Shown: one piece after another, positions 9,166 to 16,592 of the stretch | How positions within the stretch are numbered: the first letter of the stretch is position 1 | Layout of the letters: each line of letters opens with the position of its first letter | Assembly: GCA_023420935.1 (NCBI GenBank) | Contig: JAEZUR010000031.1 | Coordinates: 19,331 to 83,330, forward strand | Length of the DNA stretch: 64,000 nt | Reading direction: 5' to 3' | From: Bacillota bacterium | Lineage (GTDB): Bacteria > Bacillota > Clostridia > Lachnospirales > Lachnospiraceae | Notes under the pieces: model-generated | Databases searched by the model: none | What the model saw: the letters and a program-made list of their open reading frames with translations, nothing else | What the model was told of the DNA's origin: nothing | Position numbers and translations under genes: made by a program

Positions 9166-10105
9166 GTATGCGATTTACTCTAGCTTTGGTATTCTTATTC
9201 TAATGATTCTGTTAATTGGATACGGATTTATTATGGATGGAAAGACCCAGGAAGCACCTATTAACTTATCTATTTTGGTTTATGGCAATGATTCAGAACG
9301 TTGGATTAGTTTAAAACAGGGTGCGGAACAAGCAGAGAAGGATAACAATGTAATTATAAATTATGTTACTACATCTGTAGAAGAATCTCCTGGAGAGCAA
9401 AAGTTACAGATTCAACGAGAAATAGCCAATGGAGCAAAAGGTATTCTTATTGCAGCTAGTGATAGCACTAAGCTGGAAGAAACCGTTGCTGAACTAGTGC
9501 AAAAGGTTCCTATTATCATGATAGAAACGGGAGTTAATAATGTCGAGACATTAGAATATCTATCTGCTGATAATTTCAAAATGGGTGAGAATCTAGCAGA
9601 TACAATTAAGAAGGATGATTCAGAACAAAAGGTAGCTGTTATTCTTGAACATCTACAAAGGGACAGTGTGAGAAAGCGAAGACAGGGGTTAGTTGAGTCG
9701 TTACGTGGTATGGATGTGGTTTATTGGGAGAGTATGGAGAGCACCATTACCAATCTATCAAACTTTAAGGAAATGTTAACTAAGAATAAGGTGGACTCAG
9801 TAGTAGCACTAGATAACAGCACTCTGGAAAAACTAATAGATATGGTTACGGCAGAGAATTTAAATGTAAAAGTATATGGGATAGGGAGTACCGATAAAGT
9901 AGTGTATTATCTAGATAAAGGCGTGATTCAGTCTATTGTATTTCAGAATGAATTTAGTATAGGGTATTTGGGAATTGAAAAGCTCTATCATAAGATTACG
10001 AATGATGCTATAGGTGAAACACCAGAAATAGAATATCGAGTAATAGATAAAAGTACTATGTATACGCGGGACAATCAAAGGCTTTTATTTCCGCAGGTAG
10101 AATAA
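9152..10105 (+). CDS. Membrane-anchored periplasmic-binding-type sugar sensor (XylFII-like)
   Basis: A 317-residue protein with an uncleaved N-terminal hydrophobic segment (YSSFGILILMILLIGYGFIM) and no lipobox Cys, then a Peripla_BP_4-type sugar-binding fold. ATG 9152 lies nine bases after AAAGGAGG; earlier in-frame ATGs overlap that site. It lies within the kinase operon rather than with the transporter, the arrangement of XylFII, which binds xylose and contacts the LytS kinase outside the cell. The ligand here cannot be read from the sequence. Its sequence is far from the MglB-like proteins on either side, which argues for sensing rather than transport. Confidence 0.75.
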   Translation: MKKHKYAIYSSFGILILMILLIGYGFIMDGKTQEAPINLSILVYGNDSERWISLKQGAEQAEKDNNVIINYVTTSVEESPGEQKLQIQREIANGAKGILIAASDSTKLEETVAELVQKVPIIMIETGVNNVETLEYLSADNFKMGENLADTIKKDDSEQKVAVILEHLQRDSVRKRRQGLVESLRGMDVVYWESMESTITNLSNFKEMLTKNKVDSVVALDNSTLEKLIDMVTAENLNVKVYGIGSTDKVVYYLDKGVIQSIVFQNEFSIGYLGIEKLYHKITNDAIGETPEIEYRVIDKSTMYTRDNQRLLFPQVE

Positions 10106-10154
10106 GTATATGGAAGGATAAGCAAGGAAAATAAAATTGGAAATGGGGATTACA

Positions 10155-11234
10155 ATGAAGAAACAAATTTGTATTGCAGTTGCTTTAATTGTTGCCAGTA
10201 TCGTAACAGGTTGTAGTAATAATTTTAACCTAGTGAAAAATGATACAACGAAAAAGACAAATATAAAAATAGGTGTTACCGTTTATGATCAGTATGATAC
10301 CTTTATTGATAGTCTATTAGATTCACTAAATTCATGTGCCAAAGAAAAGGAGCAACAAACAGGGGTAACAATTACTGTAGACATTGTAAATGCTAGTGGT
10401 AGTCAAATAACCCAAAATGAGCAAGTTGAGAACTTTGCAGATAAAGATTATGATATGATCTGTGTAAATCTAGTGGACCGAACAGATACTTCTGTTATCA
10501 TTGATAAGGCAAAAACCAGTAATATACCAATCATATTCTTTAATAGGGAACTAGTAGAAGAAGACCTAGAACGTTGGGAGAAGCTTTATTATGTTGGCGC
10601 CATGGCTGTTGAATCTGGTATTTTACAGGGAGAAATAGTAACGAATCTGTGGGTGGACAATAAAGAGGAATTGGACAAGAATCAGGATGGTAAAATGCAG
10701 TATGTGATGCTAGAAGGAGAGGCTGGACATCAGGATGCTTCCGTGCGTACAGAATATTCGGTGAATACCATTATGGATTCTGGCATTCAAGTGGATAAAT
10801 TGGCGAATGGTATTGCTAATTGGAATCGAGCACAGGCAACCACCAAAATGGGATTATGGATGGAGAAATACAAGAAGGAGATTGAGGTGGTGATTGCCAA
10901 TAATGATGATATGGCTCTTGGTGCTTTGGATGCCCTTCGGAATGCTAGATGGGCTGAAGAGGATTATCCTGTGATTGTTGGTATTGATGGAACAGAAGAA
11001 GCACTCAATGAACTTCAGGCTGGAAGACTAACTGGAACCGTATTAAATGATGAACATGGACAGGCAAATGGAATCTTGGAATTAGCATATTCTTTGGTAA
11101 TGGGAATTGATTTGCCAGAAGACATTCAATTAATTGACGGTAAATATATTCGCATACCATATAAGCAAGTGACCAAAGAAAATATAGATGGAATACTAGA
11201 GGAAGTAAACTCGACTCGAAAGAATCAATACTAA
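10155..11234 (+). CDS. Second MglB-like galactose-type binding lipoprotein
   Basis: A 359-residue lipoprotein (lipobox VTGC, Cys20) with a Peripla_BP_4 fold. It is very MglB-like: IGVTVYDQYDTF at the N-terminus, the calcium-loop segment DKNQDGKMQYVML, IANNDDMALGAL and the C-terminal GTVLNDEHGQA. ATG 10155 follows a GGGGAT site. It lacks the long Ala/Thr/Asp linker of the protein at 887. It is the last gene of the sensor operon and has no transporter of its own, so it may feed the mglAC transporter with another ligand range or act in sensing together with the kinase. Role inferred from position. Confidence 0.8.
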   Translation: MKKQICIAVALIVASIVTGCSNNFNLVKNDTTKKTNIKIGVTVYDQYDTFIDSLLDSLNSCAKEKEQQTGVTITVDIVNASGSQITQNEQVENFADKDYDMICVNLVDRTDTSVIIDKAKTSNIPIIFFNRELVEEDLERWEKLYYVGAMAVESGILQGEIVTNLWVDNKEELDKNQDGKMQYVMLEGEAGHQDASVRTEYSVNTIMDSGIQVDKLANGIANWNRAQATTKMGLWMEKYKKEIEVVIANNDDMALGALDALRNARWAEEDYPVIVGIDGTEEALNELQAGRLTGTVLNDEHGQANGILELAYSLVMGIDLPEDIQLIDGKYIRIPYKQVTKENIDGILEEVNSTRKNQY

Positions 11235-11280
11235 TACAGGATTTTTAATGGAACCCTTCAATTTAACCTTTCATATTATG

Positions 11281-11318
11281 TTATTAGCTTAGTGTAAATT
11301 AGTTATATTAGTCTAATA
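11281..11318 (+). promoter_or_regulatory. Candidate feo promoter overlapped by a palindromic metal-regulator site
   Basis: The perfect palindrome TATTAG-T-CTAATA lies at 11306-11318 and overlaps a possible -10 (TATATT, 11304-11309) spaced 17 bases from TTATTA (11281-11286). DtxR-type sites commonly contain TTAG/CTAA half-sites, and a DtxR-family gene lies just beyond feoB. Assignment to that regulator is an inference. Confidence 0.4.
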
Positions 11319-11351
11319 AATGATAGCAAGGTTTATATTGGAGGGTTTTGT

Positions 11352-11591
11352 ATGTTAAGGCTTAATGAAGTTCCGGTTGGAACATATGCAGTCATTCATG
11401 ATTTGACATCCACAGAAATGTTAAGGGAAAGGATGTTGGCTCTTGGTTTGACTAAAGGTGCAAAGGTGGAAGTGATTCGAAGAGGTCCTTCTGGAGATCC
11501 AACTGTTTATGGTATTCGAGGTGCAATGATAGCATTAAGAAAAGAAGAGGCCTCCTTAGTATCGGTAACAGGAGGTCAAGAATGGGCTTAA
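11352..11591 (+). CDS. feoA: Ferrous iron transport protein A
   Basis: A 79-residue cytoplasmic SH3-like protein of the FeoA family: MLRLNEVPVGTYAVI, MLALGLTKGAKVEVIRRGP and YGIRGAMIALRKEEASLV match the family fold. GGAGGG precedes the ATG. It is thought to modulate the FeoB ferrous-iron channel. Its stop overlaps the start of feoB by ten bases, so translation is coupled. A palindromic site upstream suggests iron-dependent control. Confidence 0.92.
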   Translation: MLRLNEVPVGTYAVIHDLTSTEMLRERMLALGLTKGAKVEVIRRGPSGDPTVYGIRGAMIALRKEEASLVSVTGGQEWA

Positions 11592-13696
11592 CATACCAAT
11601 CAACACAAAATAGTGCGTTAACCGATTTGTTTCATATTGATAAAAAAGATGAGATGCATGTCATTGCTCTAGCAGGTAATCCCAATACCGGTAAAAGCAC
11701 TGTATTTAATGCATTGACAGGATTACACCAACATACTGGTAATTGGCCTGGTAAAACGGTTGTAAATGCGAGAGGGGTATTTACCCATAATGGTTGTGAA
11801 AATATTTTAGTAGATCTTCCAGGCACATATTCTTTGTTCGCCTCATCAGTGGAAGAAGAAGTGGCTAGAGATTTTATCTGTTTTGGGAATCCAGATGCAG
11901 TTATTGTTGTGACAGATGCCACCTGCCTTGAGAGAAACTTAAATCTTGTTTATCAGGTAATGGAACTTACGAATAATGTTGTACTTTGTATTAACCTGAT
12001 TGATGAAGCTAAGAAGAAACATATATTGATTGATGCAAAAGGAATCGAAGAAGATCTGGGTATTCCAGTTGTTTTATGTTCAGCAAGAAGTGGAATTGGG
12101 ATTAAAGAATTAAAAGAAGCGGTGCATAGGGTGATTACCTCACAAATAATACCTCATCCTAATTTCATCCAATATAGCGATGATATTGAAGATAGAATAA
12201 AGTCTCTACAAACATTTATGGAAGATAAAATAAAGGGCATAAATGCAAGATGGTTTGCTCTTAGGGCAATTGATGGAGATGAACGATTGATTCAAACTAT
12301 TTTTAGAACTACTCAGGTGAAGATACCAAATGATATATTGAATTTAATGTGTATATCAAGAGAAGAAGAGAAAGAGTTCATTCGGGATAGTATCTCGGAA
12401 GCTATCTATAAAAGAATAGAAGAGTTGAAAGAAAAATATATCGAGGAAGGAAATAGTATATACAACAGAGACCGGAGAATAGATAATATCATTACTTCCA
12501 GATCAGTAGGCATACCAATTATGCTTCTGATATTGGCAGCAGTATTTTGGATAACGATTACAGGTGCTAACATACCATCTGCTATATTGGCTGATATTCT
12601 GTTTAGATTGGAAGAAAAACTTTCTGCATTTTTTCATGCGATACAGGCTCCTAACTGGCTTTATGGTATTATGGTTCTTGGAATTTATAGGACGATGGCA
12701 TGGATTATTTCAGTTATGCTCCCTCCAATGGCAATATTTTTTCCACTTTTTACAATACTAGAAGATCTGGGATATTTGCCTCGGGTTGCTTTTAACTTAG
12801 ATCATTTGTTTAAGAAAGCTTGTGCGCATGGGAAACAATGTTTGACTATGTGTATGGGATTTGGCTGTAATGCGGCTGGCATTATTTCGTGTAGAATCAT
12901 TGAATCACCTAGGGAACGATTAATAGCGATATTAACCAATAATTTTGTTCCCTGTAATGGGCGTTTCCCTACGTTAATCACCATATCATCTATATTTCTA
13001 CTTTCATTCAATACAAAAACCTTTGGTATACTACCTGCCTTATTCGTGACAGTATTAGTGATTCTAGGTATAGGAATGACGTTGTTGATTTCTTATCTAT
13101 TATCCAAAACAATCTTAAAAGGTGTTCCATCTACCTTTACGTTAGAACTACCTCCATATCGGATTCCTAAAGTTGGTAGAATTCTATACACTTCTGTAAT
13201 AGATCGAACTCTGTTTGTGCTATGGAGAGCAATCCTTGTTGCAGCTCCAGCTGGTGCAATTACTTGGTTGTTAGGTAATATCTATATTGGAGATTTAAGT
13301 ATAATTGGTCATATAGCTACTTTTCTAGATCCATTTGCAGTGCTTATAGGTCTAGACGGTTATATTCTTATGGCCTTTATACTTGGTCTTCCTGCAAATG
13401 AAATTGTACTTCCGATTCTTTTAATGTCATATCTATCCACTGGATCTATGGTGGAATTCGATAGTATAGAATCTTTAAGAAATATTCTACTAGATCATGA
13501 TTGGACTTATTTGACTGCGTTAAATATGATGTTGTTTAGTCTACTACACTGGCCTTGTGCTACAACCCTGATTACAATTAGGAAAGAAACGGGTAGTATA
13601 AAATGGACTGGGATGGCAATGTTAATTCCAACAGTAATTGGGATTGTGGTATGTGCAATTACGACAATGATTTGGAGATTAATACAGTTACTATAA
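11582..13696 (+). CDS. feoB: Ferrous iron transporter B, GTPase-permease
   Basis: A 704-residue membrane protein that imports Fe2+. The N-terminal G domain has G1 GNPNTGKST (residues 32-40), G3 DLPGTYSL and G4 NLIDE. The membrane part follows with the two Gate motifs (MGFGCNAAGI, NNFVPCNGRFPTL) and a C-terminal hydrophobic core (LGLPANEIVLPILLM). GGAGGT at 11571 precedes the ATG, which lies inside the end of feoA. The length is normal for the family. It is the last gene of feoAB and faces the DtxR-type regulator across a palindrome. Confidence 0.95.
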   Translation: MGLTYQSTQNSALTDLFHIDKKDEMHVIALAGNPNTGKSTVFNALTGLHQHTGNWPGKTVVNARGVFTHNGCENILVDLPGTYSLFASSVEEEVARDFICFGNPDAVIVVTDATCLERNLNLVYQVMELTNNVVLCINLIDEAKKKHILIDAKGIEEDLGIPVVLCSARSGIGIKELKEAVHRVITSQIIPHPNFIQYSDDIEDRIKSLQTFMEDKIKGINARWFALRAIDGDERLIQTIFRTTQVKIPNDILNLMCISREEEKEFIRDSISEAIYKRIEELKEKYIEEGNSIYNRDRRIDNIITSRSVGIPIMLLILAAVFWITITGANIPSAILADILFRLEEKLSAFFHAIQAPNWLYGIMVLGIYRTMAWIISVMLPPMAIFFPLFTILEDLGYLPRVAFNLDHLFKKACAHGKQCLTMCMGFGCNAAGIISCRIIESPRERLIAILTNNFVPCNGRFPTLITISSIFLLSFNTKTFGILPALFVTVLVILGIGMTLLISYLLSKTILKGVPSTFTLELPPYRIPKVGRILYTSVIDRTLFVLWRAILVAAPAGAITWLLGNIYIGDLSIIGHIATFLDPFAVLIGLDGYILMAFILGLPANEIVLPILLMSYLSTGSMVEFDSIESLRNILLDHDWTYLTALNMMLFSLLHWPCATTLITIRKETGSIKWTGMAMLIPTVIGIVVCAITTMIWRLIQLL

Positions 13697-13721
13697 ATTA
13701 GGTTGTGAATAGAGCGAATCT

Positions 13722-13828
13722 GGTAAAGGGAAGGTTGTGGTCATGAATATAGATTCCTATCATAAGCAGCCGTCGTCAGCCGATCTGACCAAGCTGAATC
13801 GATAGGAATCCATATTCATGCATTTACC
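13722..13828. repeat. Long palindrome between convergent feoB and dtxR-type gene
   Basis: The 19-base arms 13742-13760 and 13802-13820 are complementary with one G-U pair; an outer GGTAAA/TTTACC pair (13722-13727 / 13823-13828) extends the stem. The 41-base loop is unlike the loop of the palindromes at 4750 and 5589, although ATTCC/GGAATC again occurs within the stem. It may terminate both convergent genes; there is no clear T-run. Confidence 0.7.
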
Positions 13829-13835
13829 TTTGTCT

Positions 13836-14315
13836 TTATAGTATGTTGTTATTTATTATTGTTCGGTAGGTGTTAAATTGATCTAATAGGTCTGGATTGT
13901 TGTGGAAGAAGTTTAGGAGATCTTTGATTCCACATAGTATTTCTTCGTTTATGGTGTGTTCTATTTTTTCTGTTTCTTCTAGTAGTCCATGTTCGATATT
14001 AAGTAGTTTCAAGAAGTTTTCTATTAAGTTGTGTCTTTGAAGTAATTCATTTCCTTTTTTTATTCCTAAGGGTTCTAACATAATTACTCCGTATTTCTCG
14101 TATTTGATAAGATTCATTTCTGAAAGCTTTTTAATCATTTTGGTTACAGAGGGTGGTTGAACATTTAGTGAACTTGCGAGATCGCTTACTCTGGTAAAAC
14201 CATGTTCATTGGATAGTCTGTATATCATTTCGAGATAATCCTCAGCGGAAGGGGATAACATTTCGTGATCATTTCTCATATATTCTTGAAAAGTAAAAAA
14301 TTCTTGCTCTGCCAT
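13836..14315 (-). CDS. DtxR/MntR-family metal-dependent regulator
   Basis: A 159-residue regulator. An N-terminal winged helix (SAEDYLEMIYRLSNEHGFTRVSDLASSLNVQPPSVTKMIKKL) is followed by a dimerisation and metal-binding region containing the family-typical RHNLIENFL and EETEKIEHTINEE. There is no SH3-like third domain, as in MntR-length proteins. The ATG at 14315 follows AAAGGA on the minus strand. It is convergent with feoAB and is a good candidate to repress feoAB when metal is plentiful. Iron rather than manganese is inferred from the neighbour only. Confidence 0.85.
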   Translation of the reverse strand: MAEQEFFTFQEYMRNDHEMLSPSAEDYLEMIYRLSNEHGFTRVSDLASSLNVQPPSVTKMIKKLSEMNLIKYEKYGVIMLEPLGIKKGNELLQRHNLIENFLKLLNIEHGLLEETEKIEHTINEEILCGIKDLLNFFHNNPDLLDQFNTYRTIINNNIL

Positions 14316-14427
14316 GAGATAAGTCCTTTTTATTACTTACTTCATTATATGATTCATGGTTAATTTATAAGACATTCCTTGTAATTATTATACAAGAGAG
14401 ATATAGAAGATATTTGTTAAAAGGTAC

Positions 14428-14483
14428 TTGACAAAAAAATACTTCGATGATAGAATCAATTTATACTTCGAAAGCCGAAGTAT
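14428..14483 (+). promoter_or_regulatory. marR promoter with palindromic operator
   Basis: TTGACA (14428-14433) and TAGAAT (14451-14456) are 17 bases apart, a near-consensus promoter. The spacer contains ATACTTCGAT, and a palindrome ATACTTCG-N5-CGAAGTAT follows at 14463-14483, around or just after the transcription start. Both suit autorepression by the MarR protein. The same half-site recurs at 15050-15070 before the arsA genes. Confidence 0.7.
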
Positions 14484-14515
14484 ATGAACAGCCTTAGAAG
14501 CAGATTGGAGTTAGT

Positions 14516-15007
14516 ATGAAAGAACAATCGATAGAAGATTTTATTTTTGAATTGATCGATCAATGTAAATTCCTATTCTTTCCTGAACAATGGAATAATA
14601 CCTTTCTTGATTATTCCAAAAATGAAGTATTCACTTTGTTCTTTGTTTATCGAAGAACCACTGCCAATATGACTGAGATTGCAGATTACTTGGGAGTACC
14701 ACTTAATACAGCTACCGGTATTATTAGTCGTTTAGAAAAGCGAGGTGTTATTAAGCGACAACGAGATACCATAGATAAGAGAGTAGTAACCATCGGGATT
14801 AGTGAGGATGGTGTTGGTTTTCTGAAACAGCAGTTGAAGGACTTAGAACATTACTATCATCGTTTTATGGATATCATGACCAATGAAGAGAAAATGCTTC
14901 TTATAAAATTAATAGGTAGATTTTTTGAGATTATTAGCCAGGATAACAATAAAAATGAAGTAGGGCAAGAAAAGAAAAAGGTAATTAAGAAAATTACCAT
15001 AGAATAA
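14516..15007 (+). CDS. MarR-family regulator ending in KITIE
   Basis: A 163-residue winged-helix regulator: FFVYRRTTANMTEIADYLGVPLNTATGIISRLEKRGVIKR is the MarR DNA-binding core, followed by the wing (DKRVVTIGISEDG) and a C-terminal dimerisation helix. After residue 145 a charged flexible tail ends in VIKKITIE. The last five residues are identical to those of the small protein at 16329. Its own promoter has a palindromic operator, and half-sites recur before arsA, so it probably controls itself and the arsA operon. The signal is unknown. A short terminator (15010-15034) follows. Confidence 0.85.
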   Translation: MKEQSIEDFIFELIDQCKFLFFPEQWNNTFLDYSKNEVFTLFFVYRRTTANMTEIADYLGVPLNTATGIISRLEKRGVIKRQRDTIDKRVVTIGISEDGVGFLKQQLKDLEHYYHRFMDIMTNEEKMLLIKLIGRFFEIISQDNNKNEVGQEKKKVIKKITIE

Positions 15008-15009
15008 AG

Positions 15010-15070
15010 CAGAGCAAATTTAGAGCTCTGTTTTATATATCGCTAATAGTTCGATATCCGAAGTATTCGG
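15010..15070 (+). promoter_or_regulatory. marR terminator followed by a second MarR-type half-site cluster
   Basis: CAGAGC-N9-GCTCTG followed by TTTT (15010-15034) is a short terminator. TTCGATATCCGAAGTATT (15050-15067) carries, on the minus strand, AATACTTCGG, the same half-site as in the marR promoter region. The placement suggests that the arsA operon has its own promoter under the same regulator; no clear -35/-10 pair was found. Confidence 0.45.
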
Positions 15071-15145
15071 CCAAAGAAGTAAATCAAGTTAAGCACAAAT
15101 AAAGACGTAAAATAAATTGATAACTCTAATAGGAGGATGAAACAT

Positions 15146-16336
15146 ATGGGAAGAATTATTATATTCACAGGTAAGGGCGGAGTTGGAAAGACTAGTGTTG
15201 CTGCGGCTCATGCTAGAAAGGCTGCATTATTAGGGCATAAGACATTGATTGTAAGTGCGGATATGGCGCATAATCTTTCAGATCTCTTTGAGATAGCAAT
15301 AGGAAGAGAGATTACCACAATTGATGAGAATCTTTATGGACTTGAGATAGACCCAGAGTATGAGATGGAACATAATTTTAGTTCCCTCATGAATGCAATT
15401 GAAAAAATGTTACCAAAACAAGATGGAAAATATGGAGATCTAGATGATTTATCCATGTTCCCTGGCATGGAAGAATTATTTTCTTTACTTCGAATTCAGC
15501 AGATTTATGAAAGTGGGGAGTTTGATCAGATTATCGTGGATTGTGCTCCAACTGGAGAAACCCTATCCTTACTTAAATTTCCTGAACTATTTTCTTGGTA
15601 TATGGAGAAATTGTTTCCAGTGGGCAAATTTGCAATGAGAGTGCTTCACCCAGTATCACAGAAGTTATTTAAAGTAGAGCTACCAGATAAAAAGGCTATG
15701 AATGATATTGAAAAGTTATATTTAAAATTAGTTGAATTACAGGAATTACTGAAAAATAAAGAAATATCTAGCATACGCCTCGTTACTATACCAGAGAAAA
15801 TGGTTGTAGATGAGACGAAACGTAATTACATGTATCTAAATCTTTACAATTTTAATGTGGATGGCATTTTTATTAATCGAATATTGCCAACGGATATGAA
15901 TATACCATTTTTTCATGAGTGGCTTAAGTTACAGGCGGAATACATCAACGAGTTGGAGAAGGTATTTGGAACGATACCACTTTATAAAATCAAATGGTAT
16001 GACATTGAGATTACAGGAATGGATTCTCTTGATCGATTGGTTGAAGATGTATTAGTAGATAGCAATATTTTAGATGTTCAGAATACCATTCGAAATGAAG
16101 AATATGAGAAAACGGAACGAGGTTATCTACTTAAGGTATATGTACCATGTGCAAAAAAAGAAGAGATTATAATGCATGAGACTGGCACGGAGGTTGTGAT
16201 TCGTATTGGTAACTTTAAAAGAAATATACCACTGCCGAATGCACTAAGAAAATATCAGGTTGTAGGAGCTAAGATAGAAAAAGATTACCTTAACATTCAA
16301 TTTGAATTATCAGAAGGAGGTCATGAGCATGAATAA
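15146..16336 (+). CDS. ArsA/Get3-family ATPase 1 with C-terminal HSP20-like domain
   Basis: A 396-residue cytoplasmic P-loop ATPase with a single ArsA domain: deviant Walker A GKGGVGKTS (residues 9-17) and switch motif DCAPTGETL. The last 80 residues form an alpha-crystallin-like ArsA_HSP20 domain (YLLKVYVPCAKKEEI...NIPLPNALRKYQVVGAKIE). ATG 15146 is nine bases after AGGAGG; ATG 15137 abuts the site. No ArsB, ArsD or arsenate reductase is nearby, so arsenite export is not supported. It overlaps the small protein by eight bases and is in operon with a second ArsA, suggesting a heterodimer in place of the fused two-half ArsA. Confidence 0.85.
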   Translation: MGRIIIFTGKGGVGKTSVAAAHARKAALLGHKTLIVSADMAHNLSDLFEIAIGREITTIDENLYGLEIDPEYEMEHNFSSLMNAIEKMLPKQDGKYGDLDDLSMFPGMEELFSLLRIQQIYESGEFDQIIVDCAPTGETLSLLKFPELFSWYMEKLFPVGKFAMRVLHPVSQKLFKVELPDKKAMNDIEKLYLKLVELQELLKNKEISSIRLVTIPEKMVVDETKRNYMYLNLYNFNVDGIFINRILPTDMNIPFFHEWLKLQAEYINELEKVFGTIPLYKIKWYDIEITGMDSLDRLVEDVLVDSNILDVQNTIRNEEYEKTERGYLLKVYVPCAKKEEIIMHETGTEVVIRIGNFKRNIPLPNALRKYQVVGAKIEKDYLNIQFELSEGGHEHE

Positions 16337-16580
16337 ACAATTTGTAATTAAGTTGATGCAGGCGAAACAGTTACAAATGGAAGCCTTTAAAGAGGTTATG
16401 CCTGAGAAAATGCTTGAGCGAGTAGAAAAAATACAAGATGAGATGATGGAAATAGGAAAAGAATATGTCATGACAATGATGTGCCAATCGGAGCAACACA
16501 GTGGTAATACAAAGAAGCAGGGTGAGAAGAAATCCGACTCCACCAATCATGGCAAAGCGCATAAAATAACAATTGAGTAG
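16329..16580 (+). CDS. 83-residue helical protein between the two arsA genes, ending in KITIE
   Basis: Not recognised as a known family. It starts at ATG 16329, eight bases after AAGGAGGT; ATG 16323 is too close to the site. Residues 1-52 are predicted helical and Met/Glu/Lys-rich (MEAFKEVMPEKMLERVEK). Residues 53-78 are a polar, likely disordered linker. The C-terminus is HKITIE. The last five residues equal those of the MarR protein at 14516 but use different codons (ATA ACA ATT GAG versus ATT ACC ATA GAA after a Lys codon), so similarity is kept at the protein level. It overlaps arsA1 and precedes arsA2 by 12 bases, and probably forms a complex with them. Confidence 0.75.
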   Translation: MNKQFVIKLMQAKQLQMEAFKEVMPEKMLERVEKIQDEMMEIGKEYVMTMMCQSEQHSGNTKKQGEKKSDSTNHGKAHKITIE

Positions 16581-16592
16581 GGGGAAATAATT

